The translations under genes were made by a program, and so were the position numbers. The notes under the pieces were generated by a model. It searched no databases, had not been told where the DNA came from, and worked only from the letters and a program-made list of their open reading frames with translations. Shown in pieces: positions 36,305 through 45,217 of a stretch of DNA of 64,000 nt. The number at the start of each line of letters is the position of its first letter. Within the stretch, counting starts at the first letter, position 1. This DNA comes from G963668345 sp965226215 (lineage in GTDB: Bacteria > Acidobacteriota > Terriglobia > Bryobacterales > UBA6623). The DNA is taken from contig CBDDCH010000002.1 in assembly GCA_965226215.1 (NCBI GenBank), positions 1,240,001 through 1,304,000 of the forward strand, given 5' to 3'.

Positions 36305-37684
36305 CTAGACCCCGGAGTAGAGAAGCTGCCCGCGGATCTGCACTACGCTTTGCCACAAGTTGACCAGGGCCTCGATGTAATCCTCGCGCGCTTGAAACAA
36401 GTTTCGCTGCGCGATCAAGACCTGCGGGTAGGCGGCGGCCATTTTCCTGAAGCTGTCGAGGTACAGTTCGTGAGCTCGCCGAGCTCGCGGCAGAATGTGA
36501 TTCCTGTATTGTTCGACTTCGTCGAGGGCGTCTTGGTAGTCGTTACGGGCGGTGGCCAGTCGTCTCCGCAAGGAGAGCCGAACCCGTTCAACTTGGTGTT
36601 CGGCGAGCTCGATGTTGGCTTGCGCCTCGGCCACGCCTCCCTGGTTACGATTAAAAAGGGGGATTTCAACACCGATGTCGAAGAAGCCTTCGAGACCCAC
36701 TGGGGTACCGCCTCGCTCGAGGAGTTCGCGGTTGTAGCGTAGTCCTCCCCGCACGAGTACGTCAGGAATTTTTTCGACCTGAGCGCGCCGAAGGGCAGAC
36801 TCCGCACGGGCGACCCGCGCCCGAGCGGCACGTACCTCAGGGCTTTGCCGCAAGATTTTGGCGAGCTCATCCTCGACATCGAGCGAAGGAGTCTCCTCGA
36901 GGTTTCCCTCTAGCGGAGTTGGTTGTAGCGAAGGGGATCCTACGACCGAGGCGAGCACCCTCCAAATCCTCTCCCCTGCACGTTTTGCTCTCGCAAGCGC
37001 GAGTTCCGCGCGTTGCGCCTCGATCTCGGCAGCCAAAACGTCCGGCTGGTCGGCCTGGCCGACGTTGGCGAGATCGCGGGAAGTTTTCACCGCCTCCCGA
37101 GCGACGCTGCGGAGCTCGCCACGTAGGTGGACCAGTCTCTCGGCCCCCAGCGCTCGATAGAAGAGTGTCCGCACGGTCGTGAGGACTCTGTGCTTCTGCA
37201 CTTCGACCGATGCTTCAGCTTCGGCCTCCTCGTGTTCAAAGATCGCACGGCTGCGTTTCAGCTTGCCGGCGGTCACGATCCTCTGCTCGACAAATCCCCC
37301 GACCTCGCCACCTCGAATGACGGGGCCGGTGCTGATCTCATCGCCCGTCGCCCCTACTACCGGGTTGGGATAGAGTCCCGCCTGGGTTTTGCGGGCAGCC
37401 GCTGAGCGCATGATCGCTTCTCCCTGGGCGATAGCGGGGTTGTTTGCGAGCGCCATCCGCTCCAGCGCTTCCAGGGTGAGCCCGGCCGCTCGTGTACCAA
37501 CCGGCCGCGCGGAAGTTGGCTTGGCCTGCTCAGCTTCAGCGCCGGTGGGTGAGATCCTAAGATGCGCCACGGCGGCGGTGCGGCCGAGGTTGTCCCATCG
37601 GTTTTCACCCGCGTTCAGGAAAGAGCTGATCGCGATCAAAGCTACCCCGATGGTTCGTGCCGGCAGAGTCAGTCGATGTTCCAT
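36305..37684 (-). CDS. TolC/CusC-family outer-membrane efflux protein
   Basis: 459 aa. N-terminal signal (TLPARTIGVALIAISSFLNA). Two OEP repeats of long helices: LTLEALERMALANNPAIAQG, VLAAEIEAQRAELALARAKR, and LEGFFDIGVEIPLFNRNQGG, VAEAQANIELAEHQVERVRL. This is the layout of outer-membrane channels in metal-efflux systems such as CusC/CzcC. It lies 64 bases downstream of the multicopper oxidase on the same strand, suggesting copper export. No RND pump or periplasmic adaptor is in the window. Confidence 0.92.
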   Translation of the reverse strand: MEHRLTLPARTIGVALIAISSFLNAGENRWDNLGRTAAVAHLRISPTGAEAEQAKPTSARPVGTRAAGLTLEALERMALANNPAIAQGEAIMRSAAARKTQAGLYPNPVVGATGDEISTGPVIRGGEVGGFVEQRIVTAGKLKRSRAIFEHEEAEAEASVEVQKHRVLTTVRTLFYRALGAERLVHLRGELRSVAREAVKTSRDLANVGQADQPDVLAAEIEAQRAELALARAKRAGERIWRVLASVVGSPSLQPTPLEGNLEETPSLDVEDELAKILRQSPEVRAARARVARAESALRRAQVEKIPDVLVRGGLRYNRELLERGGTPVGLEGFFDIGVEIPLFNRNQGGVAEAQANIELAEHQVERVRLSLRRRLATARNDYQDALDEVEQYRNHILPRARRAHELYLDSFRKMAAAYPQVLIAQRNLFQAREDYIEALVNLWQSVVQIRGQLLYSGV

Positions 37685-37748
37685 GATGGAATCTCCTCTT
37701 GTTTGTCAGCTCGCATTTTCTTGGGTTGCGGCATTCCGGCCATTCCTG

Positions 37749-39161
37749 TCACAGCTGTTTTTCCTGTTCCTGCTGTTGGGTTTTGAGCTCCGCGATCTTG
37801 TCGTAGAGTTCGTCGGGCACAACTCGCACCAACGTCATCATGCCCATCATGGCCGCCGTCCAGTCTTTGCGAAGGCCGTGCGTCTCTGGTTTGATTGCCA
37901 GCTCGTCCATGGGCATCCACATGTCTTGGGGGAACCCGAGAACCTGCTTGGACTCTCGGGCGTGCCCCTTGTGTCGGTCCGCGGACTCGCTTGCATGTTG
38001 TTGAAGGCCTACCAAATGGGTTGTCCGGCGGTCTCGTGTCGCTGCTTCGCCCAGCCCCCGGCCGAGGCCCGGGCCGAGCTCCTCGGAAAGAGCGTGGCCA
38101 CCGGTTACCATGCCCATCCCTTGCATCATCCCCATACCTGCGTGCAAACCTTCGCCGACGTGCGTCATGGGACCAACCATCGAAACCATCTGGTTCATCA
38201 TGTGGTGGGGCAAGTGGCAGTGCAGCATCCAATCGCCGATGTACTGAGCAACGAACTCGACGGTTCTTGCCTGCGCGACACCGACGAGCTCGGTGTTGCC
38301 CGGCGTCCACGCTTGCTCAGGGACGCGGCCACCCTCCGTGCCCGTGACCACCCACTGGTGGCCGTGCATGTGCATCGGATGGTGGTCCATGCTCAGGTTC
38401 ACAAATCGCAGACGAACTCTCTCGCCAACCCTTACGACGACCGGAGTAGTCGCCGGGCCGGCCTTGCCGTTCAATGTCAGCCAGTTGAACTCCATGGACA
38501 GTGTGTTCGGCACGGTGTTGTTGGGTAGCAGTGCCCATTCCTGAAGAAGAAACCCGAAATCCCGATCGACGGCCGGCTGATATCGCTCGCGCGGGTGGAT
38601 GATGAAGAAACCCAGCATTCCGAGCATTTCTTGCATTGGGAAGTGGGAGTGATAAAAGAACGTGCCGTGCTGGTGCACGTCGAATTCGTAGACGAACTTG
38701 CCTCCGGGTGGAACCGGGTCCATCGAGATCCCAGGAACACCGTCCATCTCGATGGGGACCTCCAAACCGTGCCAGTGGACCGTCGTCAACTCGGGGAGAC
38801 GGTTCTCGAATACGATGCGAACTCGGTCCCCTTGGTCGACTTCAATGGAGGGGCCGGGGACGCTGCCGTTATAGCCCCAGGCGTCGACAACGCGTCCCGG
38901 CATGAACTCGGTTCGAACCACTTCGGCAACCAGGTGAAACTCTTTGACGCCGTCGATCATCTTCCAAGGAAGCTTGGGGAGATCGGGGGTTCTAAACGGG
39001 TCACGCTCGACGTTCGTGGCCCGCTCCCGCTCGGGTGCCTTGCCGGCGTCGTTTGATCCGGCGGGCTGGTCACCTTCGCCGGCGATAGATTTTCCCGACG
39101 CCAGCAGCCCAGCACCGCTCACGGCCACGTGGGCGAAGAATCTTCTTCTGTTGGTACTCAT
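37749..39161 (-). CDS. Multicopper oxidase, Tat-exported
   Basis: 470 aa from ATG 39161, which has AGGAGGT 6 bases upstream and opens with a twin-arginine signal (STNRRRFFAHVAVSGAGLLA). Copper-binding motifs: VHWHGLE, HQHGTFFYHSHFPMQ, MDHHPMHMHGHQWVVTG and MLHCHLPHHMMNQM, giving type 1, 2 and 3 sites. The C-terminus is rich in Met, Gly and His (GMGMMQGMGMVTGGHA), as in CopA/CueO-type enzymes that oxidise Cu(I) in the periplasm. Neighbours are a Cys/His-rich secreted protein and a TolC-like channel, consistent with copper tolerance. Confidence 0.94.
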   Translation of the reverse strand: MSTNRRRFFAHVAVSGAGLLASGKSIAGEGDQPAGSNDAGKAPERERATNVERDPFRTPDLPKLPWKMIDGVKEFHLVAEVVRTEFMPGRVVDAWGYNGSVPGPSIEVDQGDRVRIVFENRLPELTTVHWHGLEVPIEMDGVPGISMDPVPPGGKFVYEFDVHQHGTFFYHSHFPMQEMLGMLGFFIIHPRERYQPAVDRDFGFLLQEWALLPNNTVPNTLSMEFNWLTLNGKAGPATTPVVVRVGERVRLRFVNLSMDHHPMHMHGHQWVVTGTEGGRVPEQAWTPGNTELVGVAQARTVEFVAQYIGDWMLHCHLPHHMMNQMVSMVGPMTHVGEGLHAGMGMMQGMGMVTGGHALSEELGPGLGRGLGEAATRDRRTTHLVGLQQHASESADRHKGHARESKQVLGFPQDMWMPMDELAIKPETHGLRKDWTAAMMGMMTLVRVVPDELYDKIAELKTQQQEQEKQL

Positions 39162-39310
39162 TAGAAACCTCCTTGTGGTTGTATTGCAGTCAAGCAAGCT
39201 GCACAGATACTAGGTCCGAAGTCTTCCAAAAACTTCGCGAATCTCATTAGCCGCCCAGGGCTCCGTTCGAGCCCCGCCAAAGAGAATAGAAACAGACGCT
39301 GGGGGTGAAC

Positions 39311-39691
39311 CTAGATTCTCAGGACCGTGGAGGGAACCACCTTGACCGGCGGGGACTCAGAACAGCTTGGAGTCTGGGGGGTGAAGCAATGAGGGGCTAA
39401 GAAACGTGTGCTCGGAAGCTGCACTCCAAGCGGGTGGTCGGCATACGCCGCCGCATAGAACGACTTGGCCGGCAGAAGTCCGTCCTTGACGGTCTTTTTC
39501 CCGTGGCTACATGAGTGGTCGTCATCGGCCGGCTGTGAGGGGGTGCTGCTGTGCGGGCAGGTCGGACCGCTGGCGTCAGCAGGCTGCGACCGGGAACCGT
39601 GGTTCTCGCAGGGACTTACTCCACAGGCTACCGCGCACTGCGCATCCGCTACCATCGCGAACGCAGCAAACAGAACTACCCACTTGGCCAT
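39311..39691 (-). CDS. Small secreted Cys/His-rich protein of the copper cluster
   Basis: 126 aa from ATG 39691 (AGGTGG 8 bases upstream; GTG 39703 is in frame). Signal peptide MAKWVVLFAAFAMVADA, then many Cys and His residues (CAVACGVSPCENHG, TCPHSS, DDDHSCSHGKK, APHCFTPQTPSC). No known domain recognised. Position upstream of the multicopper oxidase on the same strand suggests copper binding or sensing, which is inference. Confidence 0.7.
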   Translation of the reverse strand: MAKWVVLFAAFAMVADAQCAVACGVSPCENHGSRSQPADASGPTCPHSSTPSQPADDDHSCSHGKKTVKDGLLPAKSFYAAAYADHPLGVQLPSTRFLAPHCFTPQTPSCSESPPVKVVPSTVLRI

Positions 39692-39798
39692 CGCGCGAGC
39701 CACCTAGTAAGAGTATAGCTAACGCAACTCTTGCGCTCTAGCGACGAGCCGTTTGAGTAGTGGGTCAGGGTTGGTGGGCCCCTACACCGCAGTCCGAC

Positions 39799-40350
39799 CT
39801 AGCGGCGGACGCCGGCCGGCTCGGGGCTGCCCAAGGGTAATTCCGCCAGGTTGTGCCACGAGCCGTTGCTATTCTGCTGAACGAAAGTCAGCCACTCCAC
39901 GCGGATCGGAGGGCCCGGTCCCAACTCGGCCCAGTGGCGGCGAGCCACTTCGAGACACGGAGCAACCTTCTCGGGCGACAATTCTTGAGCCAGCGTAATG
40001 TGAGGAACGTATTCGAAGTCCTCGACGTGCTCAAAAGGTCCGGTGTTGAGAATGTCGTGCAGCCGCTTGACTTCGGCGAAGCCCTGTTCGACCGACAACT
40101 TGATAACCTGCGTGTCTTCGAACAGATCGACCGACCCGAGCCGCACTTCAAAGGCCCCAGAACGCCCCGCGATCTCGCGACACTGTGCGATGGCGTCCGG
40201 CGTGGGAACAAAGAGCGGGCGGGGAGGCAGCACCGTAATGTGTGCCCTAAGGGGGCTGCCCGGCATCACCTCTTGGCGCACGCGCTCGACGAGATCTTCG
40301 ATGCAGTTGTCCAGATAGCTCACCACCGCGAAAGAATTGATCAGCGCCAT
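39799..40350 (-). CDS. 2'-5' RNA ligase/cyclic phosphodiesterase superfamily protein
   Basis: 183 aa with the two HxT motifs of the 2H phosphoesterase family: RAHITVLPPR (about residue 36) and VPHITLAQEL (about 115). Members act on 2',3'-cyclic phosphates or ligate RNA ends; the cellular substrate is usually unknown. Length fits the LigT-like group. Appears as a single gene. Confidence 0.87.
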   Translation of the reverse strand: MALINSFAVVSYLDNCIEDLVERVRQEVMPGSPLRAHITVLPPRPLFVPTPDAIAQCREIAGRSGAFEVRLGSVDLFEDTQVIKLSVEQGFAEVKRLHDILNTGPFEHVEDFEYVPHITLAQELSPEKVAPCLEVARRHWAELGPGPPIRVEWLTFVQQNSNGSWHNLAELPLGSPEPAGVRR

Positions 40351-40542
40351 AAGCGAACTCTCTACTCCGATGATCGGTCTACACGGAAGCCAAGATGAGA
40401 CTCGAGCGAACAGACCCCTTGAGAAAACCGGTCCATGACTTTAAGATGCACTTCAAGCAGACGATGTTTCAACCCGCTTTTCTGCTTTGAAAATAGGCCC
40501 TGGTCGTCCCTCGCTTAGCGACCTCCGGAAAGCCGCCACCGG

Positions 40543-40944
40543 CTAAGTACCCTGGGAAAGCGCGGGAGTTGCACTAGAGCCATTGTTAGCGGTGTTTCCC
40601 GGCTGCACCTCGTCGGAGGGCGCATCCTCTCCGCGGCGGCGTGGAATACCTTGCTCAGCTTGCGGAACGTGCCATTCCGCGGGGTCGAAGCCACAAAAGT
40701 TGCAAACCACGAGCGACGCGGACTCGGCCTCGAGTGCGTCGCCCACTCCCAGCGGCCGAAACCAGCGCCGCGCTAACTCTTCTCCCCGTAGTTTCCGCCA
40801 CGCCCAGTAAGGGCTTGGAGCCTCGACCTCCCCTGCCGGTTCGTAGTGAGATCGCTGCAGGCGATACTTTCCCTCTCGTGGGGCAGCCTCGCGATAGGCA
40901 GGAATCTTAGAATCTTGCAGCAAGAGGACGCGGTAGCGACTCAA
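40543..40944 (-). CDS. Hypothetical protein
   Basis: 133 aa from TTG 40944, six bases from the edge of a MITE-like element; an in-frame TAG inside the repeat prevents any further extension. Sequence YRVLLLQDSKIPAYREAAPR and LVVCNFCGFDPAEWHVPQAE looks like a genuine conserved protein, with a low-complexity tail. Family not recognised. The weak start suggests that the repeat may have replaced the original 5' region. Confidence 0.55.
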   Translation of the reverse strand: MSRYRVLLLQDSKIPAYREAAPREGKYRLQRSHYEPAGEVEAPSPYWAWRKLRGEELARRWFRPLGVGDALEAESASLVVCNFCGFDPAEWHVPQAEQGIPRRRGEDAPSDEVQPGNTANNGSSATPALSQGT

Positions 40945-40950
40945 CGTTAT

Positions 40951-41129
40951 CTAGCCCGCATTTCTCACGAGGAGCGCGTAGGGGCCGGGCCACTGTGCCC
41001 GCCCACTAGTGTAGATGTACGATCTTTTCCACAAATTCGCACTGGACAATATGTACTGCTCGGTAGTGGGCCGACACGGTGGTCGGCCCCTACGAATAAC
41101 GTTCGTTCAACGCCGGCCACCAGAGCTAG
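40951..41129. repeat. MITE-like element, copy C (179 bp)
   Basis: Left end CTAGCCCGCATTTCTCACGA (40951-40970). A hairpin (GGGCCGGGCCACTGTGCCC, 40983-41001 region), a 63-base spacer and a second hairpin (GGGCCGACACGGTGGTCGG, from 41069) follow, then CTAG at 41126-41129. In inverted orientation it matches copy A through both hairpins and the spacer (ATCTTTTxCACAAATTCG shared). The right terminal repeat is degenerate. Confidence 0.78.
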
Positions 41130-41170
41130 ATCCCCAAGATTGCCGCGGTGCGCACCAGTACGCTTCAATA

Positions 41171-42841
41171 TTACTTCGCCGTTCGGAGCCAAAGTTCCGT
41201 TGCCGCCGCTCGGAGCCGCCCCTCCGACGCTCCCCACATCGGTGTAACACTGCCTGGGACCGTTTTCTCGCGGACTGTCAAGCGCCGACCGCGGGTTTCG
41301 AGCAAGCCGTCCGAAGACTGCTGCAGCATCCATCCTCCGGTCAGAAAGTAGCCTGTCACGAATAAGGCGAGGAACGGCATCGTAGGCCAGTTCCCAATAA
41401 GAGCACAATAAACAAGACAGCCTGCAAAATAGCATCCGATCACGAGGTTGGCCGCAGGAAGCCATCCGCACGTCGGGCGATACTTCAGGTGCGCTAGGTG
41501 CGCACGCCGGCGGTCGGTTGAATACTTCGCCGTCCGTTGAAATGGCGATTCAATGCCCAACAGGGCCTCGACGACAGCCTTGGTATTTGTGATGGTCAGG
41601 CCGATTCCCACCGCCACGATCGCTGGCACGAGCAAGAGTTTCCTCCGCCAATGGCGCGGGAAAAGCTCTTTCTGGCTCAACAGGTAAAAGGTCGCGAGCG
41701 AACTAAAGGTCCCCAGGAACAGGGGCAAGTCCAATAGTAGGAGATATCCGTCGAAAACATAGAAGCGCACGATCAGTGAAGGGAGTAGCAGTACCGACAG
41801 CAACACGACGAGCGGGTAGGATAGATTGGCTGTCAGGTGAAAACAGGCTTCCATCTTCACCGGCCAGGGCAAGTCCGACCGCAACAATCGAGGCAGAATC
41901 TTCTTTGCCGTCTGAATCAATCCCTTCGCCCAACGTGCCTGCTGGGTTTGAAACGAGGCCATCTCGACAGGTAGCTCGGAAGGTACCTCGACGTGGGGCA
42001 GGTAGAGAAACTTCCAGCCTTTCAACTGAGCGCGGTAGCTGAGGTCCGTGTCCTCGGTTAAAGTGTCGTGCTGCCAGCCGCCGGCATCTTCGATCGTCGC
42101 CCGCCGCAAAACGCCCGCGGTTCCGTTGAAGTTGAAAAAGCGGCCGGAACGCGAGCGGCCTCCGTGTTCGAAGACGAAGTGTCCATCCAACAGTACAGCC
42201 TGAACCTGTGTCAACAATGACTGGTCCCGGTTTCGATAACTCCAGCGCGCCTGCACCATGCCGACTTGGGGGTCGGTGAAGTAATGAACCGTCCGCCGGA
42301 GAAAATCCGGAGTGGGCGAAAAATCGGCATCGAAAACGGCGATTAGCTCTCCGCGCGCCCGTTTCAGACCCGCTTGCAGCGCGCCGGCCTTGTAGCCACG
42401 GCGATGGTCGCGGCGGAGGTATTCAATGGGATACCCTAAGGCCGCGAAGCGCTCGGTGGACGCCTTTGCGATGGATCGAGTTTCGTCGGTGGAATCGTCG
42501 AGCACCTGGATCTGGAGCAGGTGTCTGGGATAGTCCAGCCGGCAAACGGTTTCAATCAGCTGTTCCACAACGTACTGTTCGTTGTAGATCGGCAGCTGCA
42601 CCGTGACGCCAGGAAGACTCTCGAAGTGCCTTGCCGGCGCCTCCCCAACCTCCGGACGGCGTTTGTAGTAAAGGTAGATCAACTGGTAGCGGTGGAATCC
42701 GTAGACGCTGAGAACGCCCATGGTAACGAAATACGCCGCCAGAGTCGCCAGATCGGTTCCACTGAGCTGGTAGAGGCTCAAGGGCATCGCGTCGGCTAGG
42801 CCAATGATCCACATTGGGAAAAGGGCGGGGAGTTCCAGCAT
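41171..42841 (-). CDS. Membrane glycosyltransferase family 2 (cellulose synthase-like)
   Basis: 556 aa from ATG 42841 (TTG 42856 in frame). N-terminal membrane helix (LATLAAYFVTMGVLSVYGFH), GT2 catalytic domain with VTVQLPIYNEQYVVEQLIE, VLDDSTDETRS, AVFDADFSPTPDF, LTEDTDLSYR and the QQARWAKG motif, then several helices at the C-terminus. These are the D, DxD, TED and QxxRW elements of processive or ceramide-type transferases using nucleotide sugars. Product unknown; the divergent GT87-like gene next door suggests shared cell-envelope glycan work. Confidence 0.92.
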   Translation of the reverse strand: MLELPALFPMWIIGLADAMPLSLYQLSGTDLATLAAYFVTMGVLSVYGFHRYQLIYLYYKRRPEVGEAPARHFESLPGVTVQLPIYNEQYVVEQLIETVCRLDYPRHLLQIQVLDDSTDETRSIAKASTERFAALGYPIEYLRRDHRRGYKAGALQAGLKRARGELIAVFDADFSPTPDFLRRTVHYFTDPQVGMVQARWSYRNRDQSLLTQVQAVLLDGHFVFEHGGRSRSGRFFNFNGTAGVLRRATIEDAGGWQHDTLTEDTDLSYRAQLKGWKFLYLPHVEVPSELPVEMASFQTQQARWAKGLIQTAKKILPRLLRSDLPWPVKMEACFHLTANLSYPLVVLLSVLLLPSLIVRFYVFDGYLLLLDLPLFLGTFSSLATFYLLSQKELFPRHWRRKLLLVPAIVAVGIGLTITNTKAVVEALLGIESPFQRTAKYSTDRRRAHLAHLKYRPTCGWLPAANLVIGCYFAGCLVYCALIGNWPTMPFLALFVTGYFLTGGWMLQQSSDGLLETRGRRLTVREKTVPGSVTPMWGASEGRLRAAATELWLRTAK

Positions 42842-42901
42842 CGCCGGTGGAAACAAAGTGGCAGCTATTAGGGATCGCTAGATCCGACCGGATCGCTAAC
42901 C

Positions 42902-44263
42902 GTGCCAACCCGTCGCTACCGGCAACTTCTCCTGCTTGCTCTCCTGCTTGAAGTCGGCTTCGTGTGCCTTCGGCAGCTCGCGGACCTTGAACTCAAAACC
43001 GTTGAGTTCATCGCCATCCAGCTAGTCGAGTCCCTATTGTACATAGTTTGCTGTTTTTTGATAACTCGTCCCACCACCGGCGACGCGCCGACTCGGCGGC
43101 TGATGCTGCTGATCTGGCTGGCAGGCATCGCTTTCCGCTTGACGGTCGTGGGGGTCCATCCCACGCTATCGGACGATTTGAACCGCTATCGCTGGCACGG
43201 CAAACTGCAAGCCGCCGGGGGTAATCCTTATCGAGAAACGCCGGCAGATCCGCGCTGGGAGTCACTCCGCGACGCAACGTATCCGAGGGTCAACCGCAAG
43301 GACCTTCCCTCCGTCTATGGGCCCGTGCTCGAGCAGGTGTACGCGGGCTATTACCGCCTGGTGGCGTGGCTCGAGACTGACGAGCTTCGACAGGTCCTGC
43401 TGTTCAAACTGCCCTTTGCGCTATTGGAGTTGGGGGTCGCGTTGGCGCTGGTCCGTCTGCTTGCGGTCATGGGCCTGCCTCGACAGTGGCTGCTGATCTA
43501 CCTTTGGTCGCCGCTGATGGTGGTTGAGTTTTGGGCCCAAGGCCACAACGACCCGGTCGCGGTCCTTTTTGTGCTCCTGGCGTTGGCAGCGGCCCTTCAG
43601 AGCCGCTGGAGTTGGGCCTTCACGTGGTTGGCCTTGGCCGCCTTGACGAAGTTCTGGCCGGCCATCCTGTTGCCTTTCTTCTTGCTACGGCAGGAAAAAG
43701 GCCGCTGGGTATTTCGTTGGAAGCCGGCGCTGATCTCGATTCCGATCGCCGTTGTCGTGAGTTGGCCTTACTTCGACGGCATCTGGCACGTTCAGGAGCT
43801 ACTACGAGGGTTCCTCGGGGGATGGCGGAACAACGACAGCCTCTACGGCCTGCTCTATGCGCTCGCGGGCGAGGATTTACATCGCGGTACGACCCTCGTC
43901 ACGGGCCTGCTCATCGTGGGGCTGGCCACTCTTTGGTGGAAGCATATGCCGCTGGTCGAAAGCGCGCTGTGGGCTGTCGTGCTTTTATTGTTCCTCTCGG
44001 CGAACTGCTTCCCCTGGTACCTGAGTTGGTTGCTGCCATTCCTGGCCGTCTACCCGAACGCAGCGCTACTGCTGTGGACAGCGCTCATCAGCCTCTCCTA
44101 CCACGTCCTCATAGGCTACGGCGCCCTGGGCGTGTGGCAGGAGTCCCTGGAGTTTCGACTGCTGGAGTACGTTCCCGTGTATGGGATGTTGATCGGACAG
44201 TTTCTGGTCCGTAGGTTCCGCGGCGGGTGGCGTAGGATTGACGCCCGCATGTCGGGGAGTTAG
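42902..44263 (+). CDS. GT87/DUF2029-like polytopic membrane mannosyltransferase-type protein
   Basis: 453 aa from GTG 42902, about 60 bases from the divergent GT2 start. Around ten hydrophobic helices with an early acidic loop (HPTLSDDLNRYRWHGKLQAA) typical of polyprenyl-phosphate-sugar transferases, then LVIYLWSPLMVVEFWAQGHN-like motif (LLIYLWSPLMVVEFWAQG). Probable role: adding a sugar to a lipid or glycan on the outer side of the inner membrane. Family placement is by pattern only. Confidence 0.78.
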   Translation: MPTRRYRQLLLLALLLEVGFVCLRQLADLELKTVEFIAIQLVESLLYIVCCFLITRPTTGDAPTRRLMLLIWLAGIAFRLTVVGVHPTLSDDLNRYRWHGKLQAAGGNPYRETPADPRWESLRDATYPRVNRKDLPSVYGPVLEQVYAGYYRLVAWLETDELRQVLLFKLPFALLELGVALALVRLLAVMGLPRQWLLIYLWSPLMVVEFWAQGHNDPVAVLFVLLALAAALQSRWSWAFTWLALAALTKFWPAILLPFFLLRQEKGRWVFRWKPALISIPIAVVVSWPYFDGIWHVQELLRGFLGGWRNNDSLYGLLYALAGEDLHRGTTLVTGLLIVGLATLWWKHMPLVESALWAVVLLLFLSANCFPWYLSWLLPFLAVYPNAALLLWTALISLSYHVLIGYGALGVWQESLEFRLLEYVPVYGMLIGQFLVRRFRGGWRRIDARMSGS

Positions 44264-44608
44264 CGGGGGCGCCTGCGGCTACCGCGTGGTTGCAAGCGCC
44301 GCGGAATGTCGAAACGGCTGCCTTCGTGCTCCATTTCATAAATAGGCTCACGTTTCGGGCGAGTGCAGGCGCAGCATGCTGTGCCCCTACCGATCTGTTG
44401 GGCGCCTGCCATATCCGGGCCCTTTGCTTTTGTGGTTCCCTGCATTTGCGAGAGACGACCCTAGAGCGGGAGATGCCTGCTGAAATAGCGGGCCCAGGTG
44501 AATTGACGCGGTAGCCGGGCACTCACCGGTGTTAATCCTGCGGGGGCACCGCGCCGACTGTCATTGTGGTCAGGACCCGTTGTTTTGGACTGTGCTGGTC
44601 CTTCCCAA
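44264..44608. other. Intergenic region with palindrome repeat
   Basis: About 345 bases. Contains GGCGCAGCATGCTGTGCCCC at 44369-44388 followed by the tail CGATCTGTTGGGCGCCTG (44391-44408) shared with 4251-4268. No gene seen. Confidence 0.6.
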
Positions 44609-44980
44609 GTTCGTCGGGACTACGAGGAAGTCAAACAAGGCGCCCAGGCAATCGACCGGGCCGAGAGTCGGGGACAGGCACGGCAGGCGTTCTACCACTT
44701 CCGTCGCCGCTGGCGCGACGACTATCCGACGATGGTACGGCAGTTGGAGAAAGACTTGCCCAAGTTGCTGTCGTTCTTCAGCTTCCCGCGCCATCCGTGG
44801 CGCAAGTTGCGGACGACGAACGTCATCGAACGCTTGTTCGTGGAGGTGCGCCGCCGCACCCGGCCCATGGTCTGCTTTGTGGATGTCAAAAGCGTGGACC
44901 GCATTATCTATTCGATCTTCCACTGCTTCAACCTGAAGTGGAAAAACCGCACCCTCCAAGTTTTTACACAAGCTGCTTGA
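44609..44980 (+). pseudogene. IS256/Mutator-family transposase, C-terminal remnant
   Basis: About 120 residues of family-like sequence in the frame ending 44980: ARQAFYHFRRRWRDDYPTMV, LEKDLPKLLSFFSFPRHPWR, KLRTTNVIERLFVEVRRRTR (the conserved TTNxIER motif near the catalytic Glu). The upstream two-thirds of a normal 400-aa transposase, including the first catalytic Asp residues, is missing. The remnant cannot transpose. No clear terminal repeats were found around it. Confidence 0.88.
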
Positions 44981-45165
44981 CATCACCCAGGCTTGGGTGG
45001 CGTAATGTACTTCATTGAAAACCAGGATGATCGAGCGTATAATTGTTCCCGGCGCCTCCTGGGGAGGACGGTGCCGCGGGGAGGGTAAATGAAGCGTTGC
45101 TGCGTCCTACTGATGTTCGCAAAACATAGTGACCAATACCGGCCGGAAACTCGCGATGCTGGAAA

Positions 45166-45185
45166 GGGCGCGACATGTCGCGCCC
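45166..45185. repeat. Perfect 20-base palindrome GGGCGCGACATGTCGCGCCC
   Basis: Followed by GTAC rather than CTAC. Differs from 23735-23754 by paired changes in the two arms. It lies upstream of the FecR-like gene. Confidence 0.85.
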
Positions 45186-45217
45186 GTACAAAACAAACGC
45201 GATCGTTGATCCGCCTC

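Noticed and set aside
37389..38528. Plus-strand open frame of 379 codons across the copper cluster
   Set aside because: Antisense to the multicopper oxidase and TolC-like genes, both of which show full motif sets.
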